Positions 38,042-49,800 are shown, numbered from the stretch's first letter. The stretch is DNA of 64,000 bases from Neoechinorhynchus agilis (GCA_051530055.1 CM121341.1:16120001-16184000); one strand, 5' to 3'. The notes: generated from the sequence alone by a model not told the origin. A program made the numbers and translations.

Positions 38042-38830
38042 CTGAATTTTAGTACTTTTATACAAATTTTAGGGCGGAGTGATTTCTCTTTTGGATGGCG
38101 AAAAAAAGGACATATCGCTCAATGAGTTGAAATTATAAATATATACAAGGGTTAATGTAAAACTCATTCTAGAAAGCGCCTCCTATTGCATGATTTACAG
38201 GCGTAATTTGTAAACCTGAAATTTTTTGACCTTTTTGAACGCTGTTGTCAATTTTTGTTTAAATTTCAATGACGTTTAATGTTGCTTTTATCTATTGTAG
38301 AGAACGCGAATTTCACAATGGTGATATTGCATTGTTGTGTGATCTTGAATTCTAACGATGATAAAGCACACCAACTATTATACGCATCTATTACAAAGAG
38401 ATGAAGAAGTGAGTCACTCCTGAAGGTCTACCGCTCTACATGGATATTCCGCGACATCAATTTCCGCCTTTTATTATGTTCAAATCTCTGAAGTTTTATT
38501 TAAATCAAATTAAGTGTACTAAGCCACTTAGAGCGTGATAAAGCCCTTGAATATATTAGTCGTTAATCGCAAAAACAAATTTTGTTTCATATTTTCATGT
38601 TCACTTTTTATTTATAACAAGACCCAATTAGTGTTATCTTTGATGGGTTATAAAAGGTAAGCAATTTCCATAATCCGTCGACCTCAACGTAAGCCCATTC
38701 GATGTGTGAATTTAAACTGTACACTCCTTCATTTTCAAAATTCCTTTTTGTCCTCAATTTTTTACAATTGTAGTACATCGGCAAAGTCGTGCTTACTGAT
38801 CGGGTGAAAATCAATTAACAATCCAATTTC
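38042..38830. other. Intergenic
   Basis: No gene supported. Confidence 0.4.
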
Positions 38831-38839
38831 CTCCTGTTT

Positions 38840-39550
38840 CAATATCAATGCTGACCGTTCACTACTTCGAGCCTGTTCCGATTTCAGTATAAACTCCTGG
38901 CAGATCCATTGGCTGGTCTCTTATCTTCAAAATCACCAACAATACATTCAGTGCAGGGTTACCCCCTTTATCAGCCTATCCCTCACCAAAGGCGTACCTC
39001 AAAGTGTCGCCTTGTCACCACCTCTTTTTAATATTTTTTAAGCCAACTTAATCCTCTCTCCTCTCCTTCTAAACTTTTCTAATATGCCAACGATCTAACA
39101 CCCTCGTCAATCAAACAACGAAACTTCTTTCATGTTTAAATCTAACAAAATCATGTTCATCATAGATTTCTGCACCAATCACAAACCCTATGTGATTTTT
39201 TCTAAATGCTTCGAGTTGATACCCTCACTCTCTCGGAATCCCACATCTAATCCGATCTATCGAATGACATCCGACGAGTCACATCATTCAGAATTCTCGG
39301 TCTCCAATTTCAACTAAATCGGAAATGGGACTCGCACATTACACTTTCCCTCAAACGCAATACTGTCCAACCTCCTCGGATATCATGACACGAAATAAAT
39401 GTGAGGAAAGACAACCTCGCAAACTCTCCTGCAAACAATAACTGCCCATTCCCACCCTATCGGACCAGTAATCCATCCAAAATCAACAGCTACATTCATT
39501 TATCCTATCAGAACTCGGGTGTCCACGGGGCTTCATCAATAAAACGTGTT
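38840..39550 (+). mobile_element. LINE reverse-transcriptase scrap, CR1/L2-like
   Basis: Frames give LTKGVPQSVALSPPLFNIF, a GVPQGSVLSPLLFNIF match, followed by NYANDLT at the YADD position and KSNKIMFI further on. This is the RT palm that is absent from the copy at 13.4 kb, so both may be the same family. Multiple frame breaks. Confidence 0.65.
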
Positions 39551-39616
39551 ATTACAAATAGAGTTTAATTAAGAATGTAATATTAATGTTCTAATATGGT
39601 TTTTGCTATCCCCCAG

Positions 39617-39894
39617 TACAAGAAGCATCCGCGACTTTGTAAAGCTGTGGATTCAAATAATTCAGACCTAGGTGAACGAATTTCGCTGGTTGCACTACGA
39701 CTTCTATTTCATAGACCATGTCTTCGAAGACCGGATTGGTTACTTTGAAATGAATAAGAATAGTTTGTCCGCCCACGTCACCACACGGACGAACGTCGCG
39801 AGTTCTGAAGGAGAAGCTGCCTCATAAGCTCCTCCTGGTCAGCGACACTAAAGACCACGGAGAGAAGAGCACTAAAGACGAGAATTGATTTCAT
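39617..39894 (-). CDS. Small secreted protein, partial
   Basis: ATG 39894 opens MKSILVFSALLSVVFSV, a clear signal peptide. The frame then breaks, and a second frame continues DVRPCGDVGGQTILIHFKVT, NPVFEDMVYEIEVVVQPAKF to about 39617. The two frames join if a segment of about 43 nt is removed; that segment is a hairpin (see findings). The beta-rich mature part begins with a Cys and a Gly-Gly and continues to a second Cys near 39625; I do not recognise the family. The 3' end is unclear. Confidence 0.5.
39800..39842 (-). other. Putative hairpin intron of about 43 nt in the small secreted gene
   Basis: Plus-strand 39795-39818 (gtcgc, then tgaaggagaagct) is the inverse of 39827-39846 (agctcctcctggtcagcgac) with short bulges. 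Removing about 43 nt joins the signal-peptide frame to the downstream frame (FSV + GDVRPCG). No GT-AG pair fits. Confidence 0.45.
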
Positions 39895-40634
39895 TTTTAC
39901 CGCTAAGGAATATAACCAACACAAGATTCTAACCTTGATTGACTTTATTGACTATATAGAAGCTAAATGTGTTTCATTTGCTAACTGAGCACTGCGAACA
40001 TCGACCAAATTCCCGGGTATTTTTCGGTGCCACCAGATCTTGCCCTCCTTGTTTATTAGCTTCACTAAACAATTTAGTTCGCACAGTCATTTAATGAATG
40101 CCTCTTTCCAAGGTACAACATTTTAAATCACATGTTGATTTCTAACAATTATATGTACACAAAATCGACGCAAAAGAGGATGAAAAACCACATTAATGTT
40201 GATAATGTTGGTTGTATTCAGTCCCATATCCTTAATGTTTCATCTTGAAATATTTCTCGATATCACTGAGATAATTAAACAGTGCATTAAAAGTAAAACA
40301 ATACAAATTTTAGAAAAAATCATATTATTAGCTACAAAATAAATGACACATAACGAACAATTTTTTCTTAAAAGACTTGCAGCATTCGCACCTGAACAGC
40401 GAAACAGCGTTAAACGATTAAATATTTGTATAAAAAACTTTAAATAAATTTTCATCTCTTATTTCACTTTACCTTTATATTGTGGTGTTCATTGATAACT
40501 GATAATTAGGAAAGTATTGTAGCCAATCAGCTTACAGCGCAAGAATTAACACTCAATGCATCTTCATTGCGAGAAAGTTATTCCCACTAGCTTTTTTTCA
40601 TTCCTCTCATCGATACATATTCAGCTATCAAACA

Positions 40635-41444
40635 ATGTACAATAATTTCCCAAGTTGCTCTTCGAGCATTCAAAACTCACGCGATACTGATATAAATGCC
40701 AAAAGCAACCAAAATTCAAACCAATTTAATCCAAATATTTATTATGAATATGCGACTGAAAAATACTTTTATCCAAATAATATTGAACAATATTACACTC
40801 TTTCCACACAAAAAAAATCAGAAAATAATTCCAATAGAAACGAATTTTCACAAAATCAAGAAAATTCACACGTACATCTATCAAAGCCTATTGAACAGCG
40901 TAACAACAATTTTGGACAAATTCAACAAAATTATTATCAACAACAGGAGAATGATTTGCAATGTTCAATCAACAGTTGTCCTCAAATAGAGCATGGGAAT
41001 GAAGTACAATATGATCCGCGTTACAATTATTGGCAAGAGCTTCCAAATGTAATAGTAGAGGGTAGTGCAATGAATATTGAAAATCATTATATGCAAGTCC
41101 ACAAATCACAACAAAGTCGACAGATTATGAATGAGCTAACAGTGCCAATAGGAATAATATCCTATAATGAAATTGATGCCGAAAATTTATCAATCGGGCA
41201 TCAGGAAGTGTCAGTGGAACAGCTACAAATCACCACTCAAGGAAGAGAAAAACGCCCTCGAAAATGGACAAGGCACAATTTCTCAAAAGACGAAAAGGAG
41301 GCTCTTGAAGCTGCATTTCAAAAAACCCATCGGCCAAGTGACGAACAAATGAATGCAATTGCTTTTTCCTATAGATTAAGATTCAACTCCGTCAAGTTCT
41401 TTTTTCAAAATAGGAGAACAAAATTAAAAAAAGAAAGGCACTAA
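40635..41444 (+). CDS. Divergent homeobox protein
   Basis: Single-exon, 269 residues. Residues 1-190 are Asn/Gln/Ser-rich and low in complexity. A homeodomain fills the C-terminus from about residue 205: RPRKWTRHNFSKDEKEALE (arm and helix 1), AAFQKTHRPSDEQMNAIAFS (helix 2), RLRFNSVKFFFQNRRTKLKK (helix 3). The usual WFQNRR is FFFQNRR, so the nearly invariant Trp48 is Phe; Asn51 and Arg53 are kept. The class cannot be assigned. The acceptor catattcag lies 12 nt before the ATG. The very A-rich coding bias suggests rapid evolution. Confidence 0.8.
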   Translation: MYNNFPSCSSSIQNSRDTDINAKSNQNSNQFNPNIYYEYATEKYFYPNNIEQYYTLSTQKKSENNSNRNEFSQNQENSHVHLSKPIEQRNNNFGQIQQNYYQQQENDLQCSINSCPQIEHGNEVQYDPRYNYWQELPNVIVEGSAMNIENHYMQVHKSQQSRQIMNELTVPIGIISYNEIDAENLSIGHQEVSVEQLQITTQGREKRPRKWTRHNFSKDEKEALEAAFQKTHRPSDEQMNAIAFSYRLRFNSVKFFFQNRRTKLKKERH

Positions 41445-42242
41445 TGAATATATTCCGCAAAAGCAAAAAATATTTACAAAATTAATAAAAAAAATCATTT
41501 TTGAAAATCCATCAGACCGAAGTAAGAAACAACGTGAAGTGCGCCTAAGAGATAATCAATCGTTTATCATAAATGTATATTTTATTAATATTTACTACAT
41601 GTATCCAAACTTCAAAGCTCTAAGACTTTTAAAAAAGTCCTTGAGATTGACAGTACTGACAGGTAATAAATTTTATCGTGCTGATTAGCTTTAAATTTGA
41701 AATAACATAGCATTTTATAGACGTTTTTAATCTGTAAATTAAAAAGTCAAAATCTTAATTTAATTAAAAAAAGAATTTCAATTTAAAGCATTATTAGAAG
41801 AAATAACAAGAATAGCTTTCGTTTATTTCAACTTTGTTTTTTAGATATTCTTTTAAATGAACTATGACCGGCAGAACAATAAATATTCGTTAATATTTTT
41901 GAAACCCTAAACCATACACATGGTAGTTTAACATTTCAAGTGTAATAAAAGGGTTTAAAATAAGTATGGTAAAATAATTTTTTGACTTATGAAAACCCGT
42001 ATAATTTTATGAAAAATAGGAATTGCGACCGGTTTAAAAATCTTTATATAAGAAGCGAATAAGTAAAGATCGAGCAATCCATGACGTCGACAATAATCTT
42101 TTAAGATACTTTTAATAGGATTGTCGCAATTATATTTTTTTGTCGTAAGAGCTATCAAATTAAAATCTAATCAGATCTTTTAGAACGTAAATCATTGTCA
42201 CCACCGAAAGTAAAGTCATCATTTTTCGATACTTGCATTTAA
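41445..42242. other. Intergenic, AT-rich
   Basis: Nothing supportable; 3' UTRs of the converging homeobox and QPCT genes. Confidence 0.45.
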
Positions 42243-43450
42243 TCAAACAAAATTTTCAAGAATAAAATTAGTTATGACTGTGAGAATATGGTTTACAACA
42301 TCGTAATCAATGGCATTTTTATTGTCCGAAGGTAGATGCCAGACTTCAGGAAAGGGAATCGATATCAGATGAACAACAGGAACGCCTATATGGAGCCGTG
42401 AGAATATGATAAAAAGTAAATTTGGAGCACAAAACTACACCGAAATTCAAGGTTTTTGCAACATTATACGTTGTAAAAAACTAGCCTCTCTTAAACAAAG
42501 CAATAGCCTAAACGGACAAAGACTAGCCTCTTTCGACAAATGGTTGATGATCATCTCCAATAATTCCATTTCGTTTGAATGTTCATCGATTCCACCAACC
42601 CATAAACATTCAAACTGGCTAATTTACAGAAGATGTGAAGTGACCACAACTCATGGCAGGCCGAGTCAGTCCTTGTGATATTACTTTTTTCTCCATTTCT
42701 ATTAATCCCGGATATATACCAAGGTTTTCAAGACGAGAATCACGGAATGTCGTAAAGCGATGACCAATCAAATCAAGTAAAATCAAAGCGTGCTAGATTA
42801 TGAATTATCGAGCGTCTGACATCAAACAGTAACTAACCATATCAGAAATATGATCGATTTGAGAATGGGAGGAGACTTTAAGTGATGACATCACGTTTGC
42901 AAGCTTTTTAGCTCCGTAGATTGAGTCCGTATTTGTCCATTCAACGAAAGCTTCTTCGCCATCAAAAAACACTAGTTTCACGCCTACTTTGGGCAATTCA
43001 TAGCGCTCAACGTTTGCGATTTTCTTAGCTATACTCAAAAGCATAGCACATGGAACGGCGGCGTCGGTGGCACCGATGAAGTTAAAATCGAATATTTTTG
43101 AGTCATAGTGACATCCAAGATAGATGTTTGGTGAAGACGTACCGATAGATGCGATTATATTTGTGAAATTTCTTTGCCCAACTATAGTGTTATGTGTGAA
43201 GGATTGTTCAATCACTCTCCACTCCGCCGATTTTAAAAAACCAACAATGTACTAAGTACGTTTGTTGCTTGATAGATGGATGAAAACGTCTTACCTTTCT
43301 AGCGGTGTCATGACCGGCAGTTCCAATCCGACGCTCGATCAACAATGGTTTTAATACTTGCTTAAATTCCTCGTGATCTTCCATTAAACTATAAAAACGA
43401 ACCCATCCAAACGCACACGCCAAAATAATAGGAATTAGAAGTCTCAACAT
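42243..43450 (-). CDS. QPCT: Glutaminyl-peptide cyclotransferase (M28-like zinc enzyme)
   Basis: Forms N-terminal pyroglutamate on secreted peptides. Exons (minus): 43450-43295, 43251-42838, 42792-42628, about 42572-42528, 42385-42243. It starts MLRLLIPIILACAF, a signal peptide or Golgi anchor; an in-frame ATG at 43522 is a less likely start. Motifs: FKQVLKPLLIERRIGTAG, YLGCHYDSKIF (zinc Asp), GATDAAVPCAMLLSIA, KLVFFDGEEAF (catalytic/zinc Glu), LILLDLIGH, GIIGDDHQPFVERG, VPVVHLISIPFPEVWH (zinc His). Intron 1 (43252-43294) is GT-AG; the last intron (42386-42527) looks like GC-AG. The exon 3/4 junction at about 42573-42627 has GT but no AG and contains an 11-bp perfect inverted repeat. All metal ligands are present, so it is probably functional if those introns splice. 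Confidence 0.88.
42573..42627 (-). other. Putative hairpin intron in QPCT
   Basis: Plus strand gtttgaatgtt (42573-42583) and aacattcaaac (42605-42615) are perfect inverse arms around a 21-nt loop. They lie between two in-family exon pieces whose frames differ. No AG acceptor is available near the start of the following exon. Confidence 0.5.
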
Positions 43451-43979
43451 TTGAGCTTTATTTAAACGAAAGCTTGAAAAACGGTGCGAAAAACATCTAC
43501 TTCTACTCACCGTGCGACTCATGCAGTGATGAAAAGATTTTTATGATCCAGTTTTATTCATTCTCTACTTTACGAAAGAAAAATATTATTTGTTTTCAGA
43601 GATATCCATCAAATGAGCAAACTAAGAACTTGTAATTATTTGAATGGTGCAAGTGCACTTTGTCAAACTTTGCAAATATAAGATCCAAATCTTAAAGAGC
43701 ATTGGTTTATACACAACCCATTATTTAATCATGTATTTAGTCGTCTCTTATGAGATGCTAAATATATTGCGGAACGTGTCAGAATTTGATTCGATATTTA
43801 ACATTTGCATTTATGAAATCTATAGAGATAATAGCGTTGAAATAGCGATAGGAGTGGATGTGCGCATTTCTGAAGGTTTTTGCACACTGCAAAACAGAAA
43901 ATTAAATTCCAAATATTCGAACTGTTAAGTAAGATTTAAAAATTCATTACCAGCTACTAGTTTAATTCTAGCCGCAGCA

Positions 43980-45720
43980 GGCACAGCTCGCCGCCGGTCG
44001 AGTTAGTGTCCATAATGTTGGCGGTGTTCCCTCGGTGGACAGCCATGTTTATCCCCTGAGGAGCCCGGATAAATGGGGAGGGTTGGTGCCAGGAAGGGCA
44101 TCCGACCGTAAAAGAAACCTTGCACCAATAAAACCAAAATGAACAGTCTAACAAACACACAAACAAGAATGAGGGCGTACCCTGAATGCGACACGCAGAG
44201 AACTCTTCTGAATTCTTTGAATAAATTATCAAATGGACAAAGACCCAAACGCGAACAAAAACTAAGAGTTGGATCTTTAAACGTCAGAACAATGACGGGT
44301 AAATCATTGGAAGTAGTGCACATGATTAAGAGAGTGTCCAGGAGCTGAAATGGAAAGGAGTCAAAGCACGCGATCTTGGAGACGGCTTCAAGCTATTTTA
44401 TAATGGTTCATTTTTTGGTCGAAATAGAGTTGGAATTGTCTTGAGTGATAAACATGCAGATGGAGTCATGGAAAAGTGCTAGGATAATGTGGATGCGGAT
44501 AGATCTTGGAGGGCAATGCTTGGTGATCGTTTCTTGTTATGCCCCATAAGCTGGACTCACGCAGCAGGAGAAAGACCAGTTTTGAGAATATCTATATGAT
44601 GTGGTCCATGAAAACAAGGAAAAAATGTATAATATGTGGAGATCTCAACGGTCATATTGGCGCGGAAAACTCGAGCTGGTGTCAAGCACACGGTGGAAGA
44701 GGCTTTAGAACCTGAAATGCAGTGGGAGAAAGCATTTTGGACTTTGCGTTGGCAAATAGACTTCGGATCACGAACAGTTACTTTAAGAAAGCAGAACGAC
44801 AACTTGTGACTTACAGCATCAGCGGCGAGAGGAAAACGCAAATCGATTATATCCTCTATCCAAAAGAAAAATGGAGAAGTGAAAAACACAAAAAAACTAC
44901 CTGGAGAGGCGTGCGCTTCGGAATGCGAAAATGTCCATATCAGAGCAGAGAGTAGTACCGAAGCTGAATTCGCGTTACGCCAGTTATATGAAAAATGCCA
45001 TGAAAAACGAAGGGAAATACACAGCGTGATCATCGATCTCGAAAAAGCCTATGACACTGTCCCAAGAAAACTGGTAATTCAACTGTCTTAGAAGAAAACA
45101 CTGCCCGAGACTTAGGTCCGCCATGGAACATGCTTTTCGCCGACGACATCGTCCTCCTGAGAATGGAGGGAAGCTCTGGAAAGTCAAGGTCTAAAAATTT
45201 CCCGGTGGAGAAATTAGTCTACGTAGGAACTGAAAGCATTTCCCTTCAAGAGACAGCCGCAGAAATTTGACAAATTGAAGTACCTCGGCTCTATAGTGTC
45301 GATGCAAAAAACGATATCACCGATGAGATTTCATCGAGAATAAATAGCGGATGGGTGAAGTGGAAAAGTCTAACTGGGATCTTGTGTGATAGCAAAGTAC
45401 CTCTTGTCTTGAAAGGTAGTCTTCAAGATGGCAATCATACCAGCCATGTTATGTGGGGTGGAGACATGGAACACCAATGCCAATCACATCAAGCAAATGC
45501 AAGGGGCCGAAATGAACATGATGAGGTGGATGTGTGGGGTGACCAGGCAAGAAATGATCCCAAATAATGCGGTCCTGGGCACAGCGAAGGTGGAGGACGT
45601 GAAGGAAGCTATCGCGAAACGAAGGATCCAATGGAGCGATATGGTGAAACATGACGAGAAGAATCGATTCATTCGAAAAGTTGAGGAAATCGAAATCTAA
45701 GGGTCCAGGAGGTGCGAAAC
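43980..45720 (+). mobile_element. Internally deleted RTE-like LINE
   Basis: Endonuclease start LRVGSLNVRTMTGKSLEVV at 44262, GDLNGHIG-like at 44640, RITNSYFKKAERQLVTY and GERKTQIDYILYP at 44760-44870. The RT then begins abruptly with HSVIIDLEKAYDTVPRK at 45020; the middle of the RT is missing before it jumps to KLKYLGSIVS (45274). The C-terminal block IIPAMLCGVETWNTN, RWMCGVTRQE and KRRIQWSDMVKH (45428-45660) is typical of the RTE-clade and related APE-type LINEs. Several frame breaks; dead copy. Confidence 0.8.
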
Positions 45721-45739
45721 GTCGAGAAAACAATAAAAA

Positions 45740-46260
45740 ATTGTGTGGCTGAGGACCGACGTTTGACAGAAACGGGGCGGAGGGGTGTGTGAAGTCTTAG
45801 TACTGCAAGGTTTTGGACGACCCCGAGAATTGAAAAGCATGAAGAAAGTTGTTGTTGAAATCCTGTTGTCGGCGGTCGCTTGCCTCATTCGACGGCTCAA
45901 TTCGTAGGATAGTTTAAGGGCGAATTCACCGAGCTCCCCGTATGTCTGGACTCCGAGTGATGGCTCTTGGCTTAATCTGCGTTTGTTTAACAGTCGATTT
46001 TTACATTAGAAGTGCAAATTTAATCGACCATAATGTTCGACCCCGCCTACCCTGCCCCTTAATTAAGCAAGCGAACTTAAATACTTTCAAAAGTAAAACA
46101 TAAAGCTCCAACTATCTGGGAAAAATTATCTCAGAATTCCTATCGTTCAACCCTTTTATTAAGGAATTTAATTGGTACATCATTTTGGAAACTGCATTAC
46201 AAAGTTGAGATTGCGGATACCTACTAAGATCTTAGCTAGAATACAGCTAAGAAAGATAAA
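45740..46260. other. Intergenic / possible LINE 3' flank
   Basis: 45740-45905 is G+C-rich and may be the 3' UTR of the RTE-like copy; the rest is AT-rich without features. Confidence 0.35.
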
Positions 46261-46429
46261 CACTTAAGAGCCATTTATTTGTGACGTTAAAAAATTAGGA
46301 CGGAATTTAGAAAATAAAAAATTTTGATGTTCGACCGGATAATCACTCTTAGAATGTTCATTTATTTTATAAATCTCCTTAAATATTTTATGAATGAACA
46401 TAGTTTCGTTTTCTTCAAATGTTATGTTT

Positions 46430-48128
46430 GTTCGCCAGCTTCCTTGATGGCCGCGGCATTGCCGCGTTGGATCGCCGCGCTGATTCGCTGCAACAGGAAG
46501 CTGCTGGATCGCATATCGTCGGTGGCATGTTTTAGCATCCCTCCCAGTCGTGAGAGGAAATAATCGGCTTCTTTGCCGAGACATCCCAGTGTTTCCACCG
46601 CAATCGGGATGAAAATATATTGATGCCCATCGGGCGAGGAGTACTTCTGCCGCTTCTTTTCCTCGCTGAAGCTGGCGACTGCTCCCGCCTTTGAGGTGGC
46701 ATCCCGTAAGTGGGATGCTGCGAGCGTGTTGGGGCAGGTAAAATCCCAAACCAGTATTTTCCCGGAGCACCATGGGAGGAGAGTCGCTCCATCAGGGCGT
46801 TTACCGTCGTTCCGGGAGAGTCCAACTGGTTCGAGTCGAGCTGGAAAACCGGCCGTTGAGAGTGCTTAGCTGATTATGCGGTTGACTGCTGAGTGCCGTG
46901 CGTGGCGAGCAGTTGAACGCTTGCAGTCAAGGCCGTGAGTTCCCGGTCCGTTCACTGTCTCACCGCACCGACACGTATATGAGCCTGAGAATTCGATGCC
47001 CAACCGAAGTCCCACAGCGGCGGTGATGGCCTGATCATCCAGCCTCGTGCCAACAGATGTGATTGGGAAAGCCTTCAAGAAGTCGCTGGAGTGTGGAGCT
47101 GAGACTGCCAAGAGACGAGCTCTATCGTTGGGAGATGAGCATGAGTTAAGAAGCTGCTGATAATACGCAGTGTGGAGCAAGGTAGTCCAACGTTTTTGGG
47201 AGTTTGTTTCCGTTGGAACGACTTGCCCGAACACTGACGTCCATTGAGCGTGCGCTTCGATCAGTTCAGGCGGTGGATGTGACTCGTGTCGAATGTGTGG
47301 TGGGATGATTCTTAGCACCAGGTCTGAAGAGACCGAGATCGACGACGAAAAGGCAGGAATTGCTACTTCGGTGGCACTCTGGATGCCAAGACCACCGAAT
47401 CGAATGGGAAGGATCGCCTGTTTCCATGCTGTGTCGGACAGACGTAGGTTAAGTACTTCTGACAGGGTTGATCGAACGCAGTTGTCGAAATCCCTGGTGA
47501 GCACTGACTTGAAGCATGGAGAAGTCCTCAGAAGGTACGCAATCTTCGGTAGCGACAGACATCGTGATAATATGAACAGAGCGTCGTGTCGCGCGATGTG
47601 CAAGAGCCTGGAGGCAGTGAGCCGCAATTGATCGATGGCTTTTGAAAGGAACGTTTGCAGGTTAGACAGGTAACCGATTGGAAACCCGAGGATGTCAGCT
47701 GAGTCGGTTGCAGTTGTCTTTGCTCCGGGCAGTACGATGAGCAGTCTCGATGCATCCTCTTGGTCGTCCGAAATGATTTCGCATTTGTCCGTTCTCAGGA
47801 ATAGTCCGATATCGGCACCCATTTCGGAGATGTTTTTGATGTCGCGAATGAGCTGGTTGATCTCCCCTCCAATGCAACAGTCGTCGAGGTACCAGATCGA
47901 CAAATCTGACGAAGAGCTGTGGGCGAGATGATTGATCGTCAATGCGAACAGCAGAGGACCCTCTGCTGATTCGACCTGGAACTCGCCAAACAGCAGCATG
48001 CTGGACTGGTCGTAGCACAAGGACACATACTGGTAGATTTCTGGTATGTGCTGGTGGACAACCTCTGTCATCGAGGTGCGGCATTTGCAATGTAAAATCT
48101 TGTTGTGTTTTAAATTAATTGATTCCAA
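46430..48128 (-). mobile_element. Reverse-transcriptase element with YLDD active site, 5'-truncated and degraded
   Basis: A 420-residue frame (46866-48128) covers the RT from just before the palm: IPEIYQYVSLCYDQSS, GPLLFALTINHLAHS, then WYLDDCCIGG in place of YADD, and ALFILSRCLSLPKIAYLLRT, ILPIRFGGLGIQSATEVAIP. It continues through a Cys-His-containing segment (TCRCGETVNGPGTHGLDCKR) and RHARHSAVNRII. After frame changes (46430-46866) come DGATLLPW, ILVWDFTC, a probable nuclease-like tail, and SFLLQRISAAIQRGNAAAIK. The RT is of non-LTR type in layout (GPLLF); I cannot assign a clade. The same C-terminal motif marks solo ends at 13.2, 17.2 and 28.2 kb. About three breaks after the main frame; not intact. 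Confidence 0.75.
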
Positions 48129-48483
48129 ACCGCCCGTGCAAAATTGCTGAAAAAAATTATATACTGTTCGAAATTCGCATTACAATATAAAGATTAAAGT
48201 TTTAGACAAATGCGAATTATTGCAGACCGTGACACTACTTTAAATGGATTTACTGTGCTCGCTGATTAAGGTATCAACCTATGACGATTGAAAAATACTA
48301 TCAAGCGATAAGGTAAATCGCGTTCGCACTTGTTGGTAACAAATGGATGAACATTCTAATCAAATCTCAAGTAAACTTAATGCATTGTCATAAACAAGAG
48401 ATAATATTTGTCATCGATTGTTGCACGTGGGAATTCTAACCCACCTTTTCATTTGACAAGACTAAACCGTTAGAAAAGGGAAG

Positions 48484-48726
48484 ATGCAGTCTCCGATACC
48501 GTCGTCGCGATTGATTTGCAACATTTGTGGATCGGTAAAGCTGGGAGCGGCTTATTTTCACAACCGTAAATGCCTCGTCTGCAATAGAAGTGGATGTCCA
48601 AAGTGCCAAAATGATGCTCTCCGAAATGGTACTGTAATTTGCTTGGCGTGTCTTACGGGAATGGTTCCCGTTGATATTCTGTATCACACGTTGAACAGTT
48701 ATCAACCTACGGATAATAGAAAATAA
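48484..48726 (+). CDS. Small zinc-finger protein (FYVE-related pattern)
   Basis: 80-residue single-exon ORF, MQSPIPSSRLICNICG. Eight cysteines are spaced as in an FYVE-like double finger: CNICG, 14 residues, CLVC, CPKC, then CLAC near residue 58; two of these pairs read KCLVCNRSGCPKC. The tail MVPVDILYHTLNSYQP may form a helix. The RIM/Slp-type Rab-effector finger is the closest pattern I know, but the basic signature motif of true FYVE is absent. No neighbours in an obvious operon. It could also be the last exon of a longer gene. Confidence 0.55.
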   Translation: MQSPIPSSRLICNICGSVKLGAAYFHNRKCLVCNRSGCPKCQNDALRNGTVICLACLTGMVPVDILYHTLNSYQPTDNRK

Positions 48727-49090
48727 TGGCAGTCGCTCTAACTAAAGCAATAAATTCTATAGTCCCAATAAATAGTTTTTAGATTTTGATAATCGAAGTG
48801 TGAAAAATTAACGTATCTTTAAATGTTTTTTATATGCAAAATGTTCGAGTTATTTTATTCTTTGTTGCCTCAACCACAGCGTCTTACTTAAAGTGGTGTA
48901 CTGTTTTCGTAGTAATATTTTCTCATGTGAAGGGGGATAATTGCGGAGAAATTATTTCTGTGGCATCAACAGTAAAGTTTATCATAAGATTGAATGAGAT
49001 TTGATTTAAGCGGATCACTGCGTTGAATGAAAAAGGGGTAGGCGTCAAAGACAATGTTTTCAACGTATTTTAAAGTCACTTAGACTCTGA
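48727..49090. other. Intergenic
   Basis: No feature recognised. Confidence 0.4.
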
Positions 49091-49094
49091 TGCA

Positions 49095-49800
49095 TACGGT
49101 AATGAGTTTGTAAATCCCTCCGGATTCTCAGATACTTCCATTAGGCGGGAATCATCTGTGACTCCGAATACTGGGCATGATTTTACAAGAAAACCTTAAA
49201 TGGCATGCCCACATTTCATTTACACTCTCTAAAACAAACCCTCGTCTTTAAATCCTCAAACTCCTCCAGCGTCTCGGCGTTTGCCCTAAACACCTTGCTC
49301 ACTTTTATCTCTCGGCCACCCTCCCTATACTTACATACGCCTACACCCCACTTTCCTCGCCCTTCCCGCCAATGCTCTCCATTACCTCGAAACCTTCCAC
49401 AAGAGAGCAGCGAGAATATGCGGCACTTCACTCCCTCCTCTCGACGCCCACATCCACTCCATTTTCTCCAAAAACGCCCTCCGTCTTCTTCAACCCCCTC
49501 CACCATTTTCTTCCCTCATCTCTAAATACTCGTCCCTAGTAAACACCCGGAACGCCAACCTTTTTCATCCCCCCTCGCTCGTACCACCCTCTACCAAAAA
49601 TCTTTCCTCCCCAAGCCCAATCTTTCCTTAACAACCGGAGAACAAGGAAAGACTCCCAATCGGTCATCTCCTGTACAAAGCCTCCGATTACACATTGAAA
49701 CTCCTTCAAAGACAAGTCCACCTCCCTTGCCTTCAACATCCGTCATCCAGACACCTTCAGCAAAGATAGATGCTGGCAAGTGTGTGGATCGTGCATTTCT
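49095..49800 (+). mobile_element. LINE 3'-end fragment, CR1/L2-like
   Basis: Around 49195-49330 frames read LKWHAHISFTLSKTNPRL, then RLGVCPKHLAHFYLSATLP and ILTYAYTPL, the post-palm part of a CR1/Jockey-type RT. Its C-rich plus strand matches the base composition of the element at 13.4-17 kb. Start 49095-49150 and end 49800-49870 resemble pieces of the 29-kb foldback (tccctccggattctcagata; agcggtatttcg), so the fragment may lie inside such an element. Confidence 0.6.

Noticed and set aside
44557-45033. 158-codon minus-strand frame
   Set aside because: It is the antisense of the RTE-like LINE endonuclease.
47293-47931. Plus-strand frames of 79-112 codons
   Set aside because: Antisense shadows of the YLDD reverse transcriptase frame.
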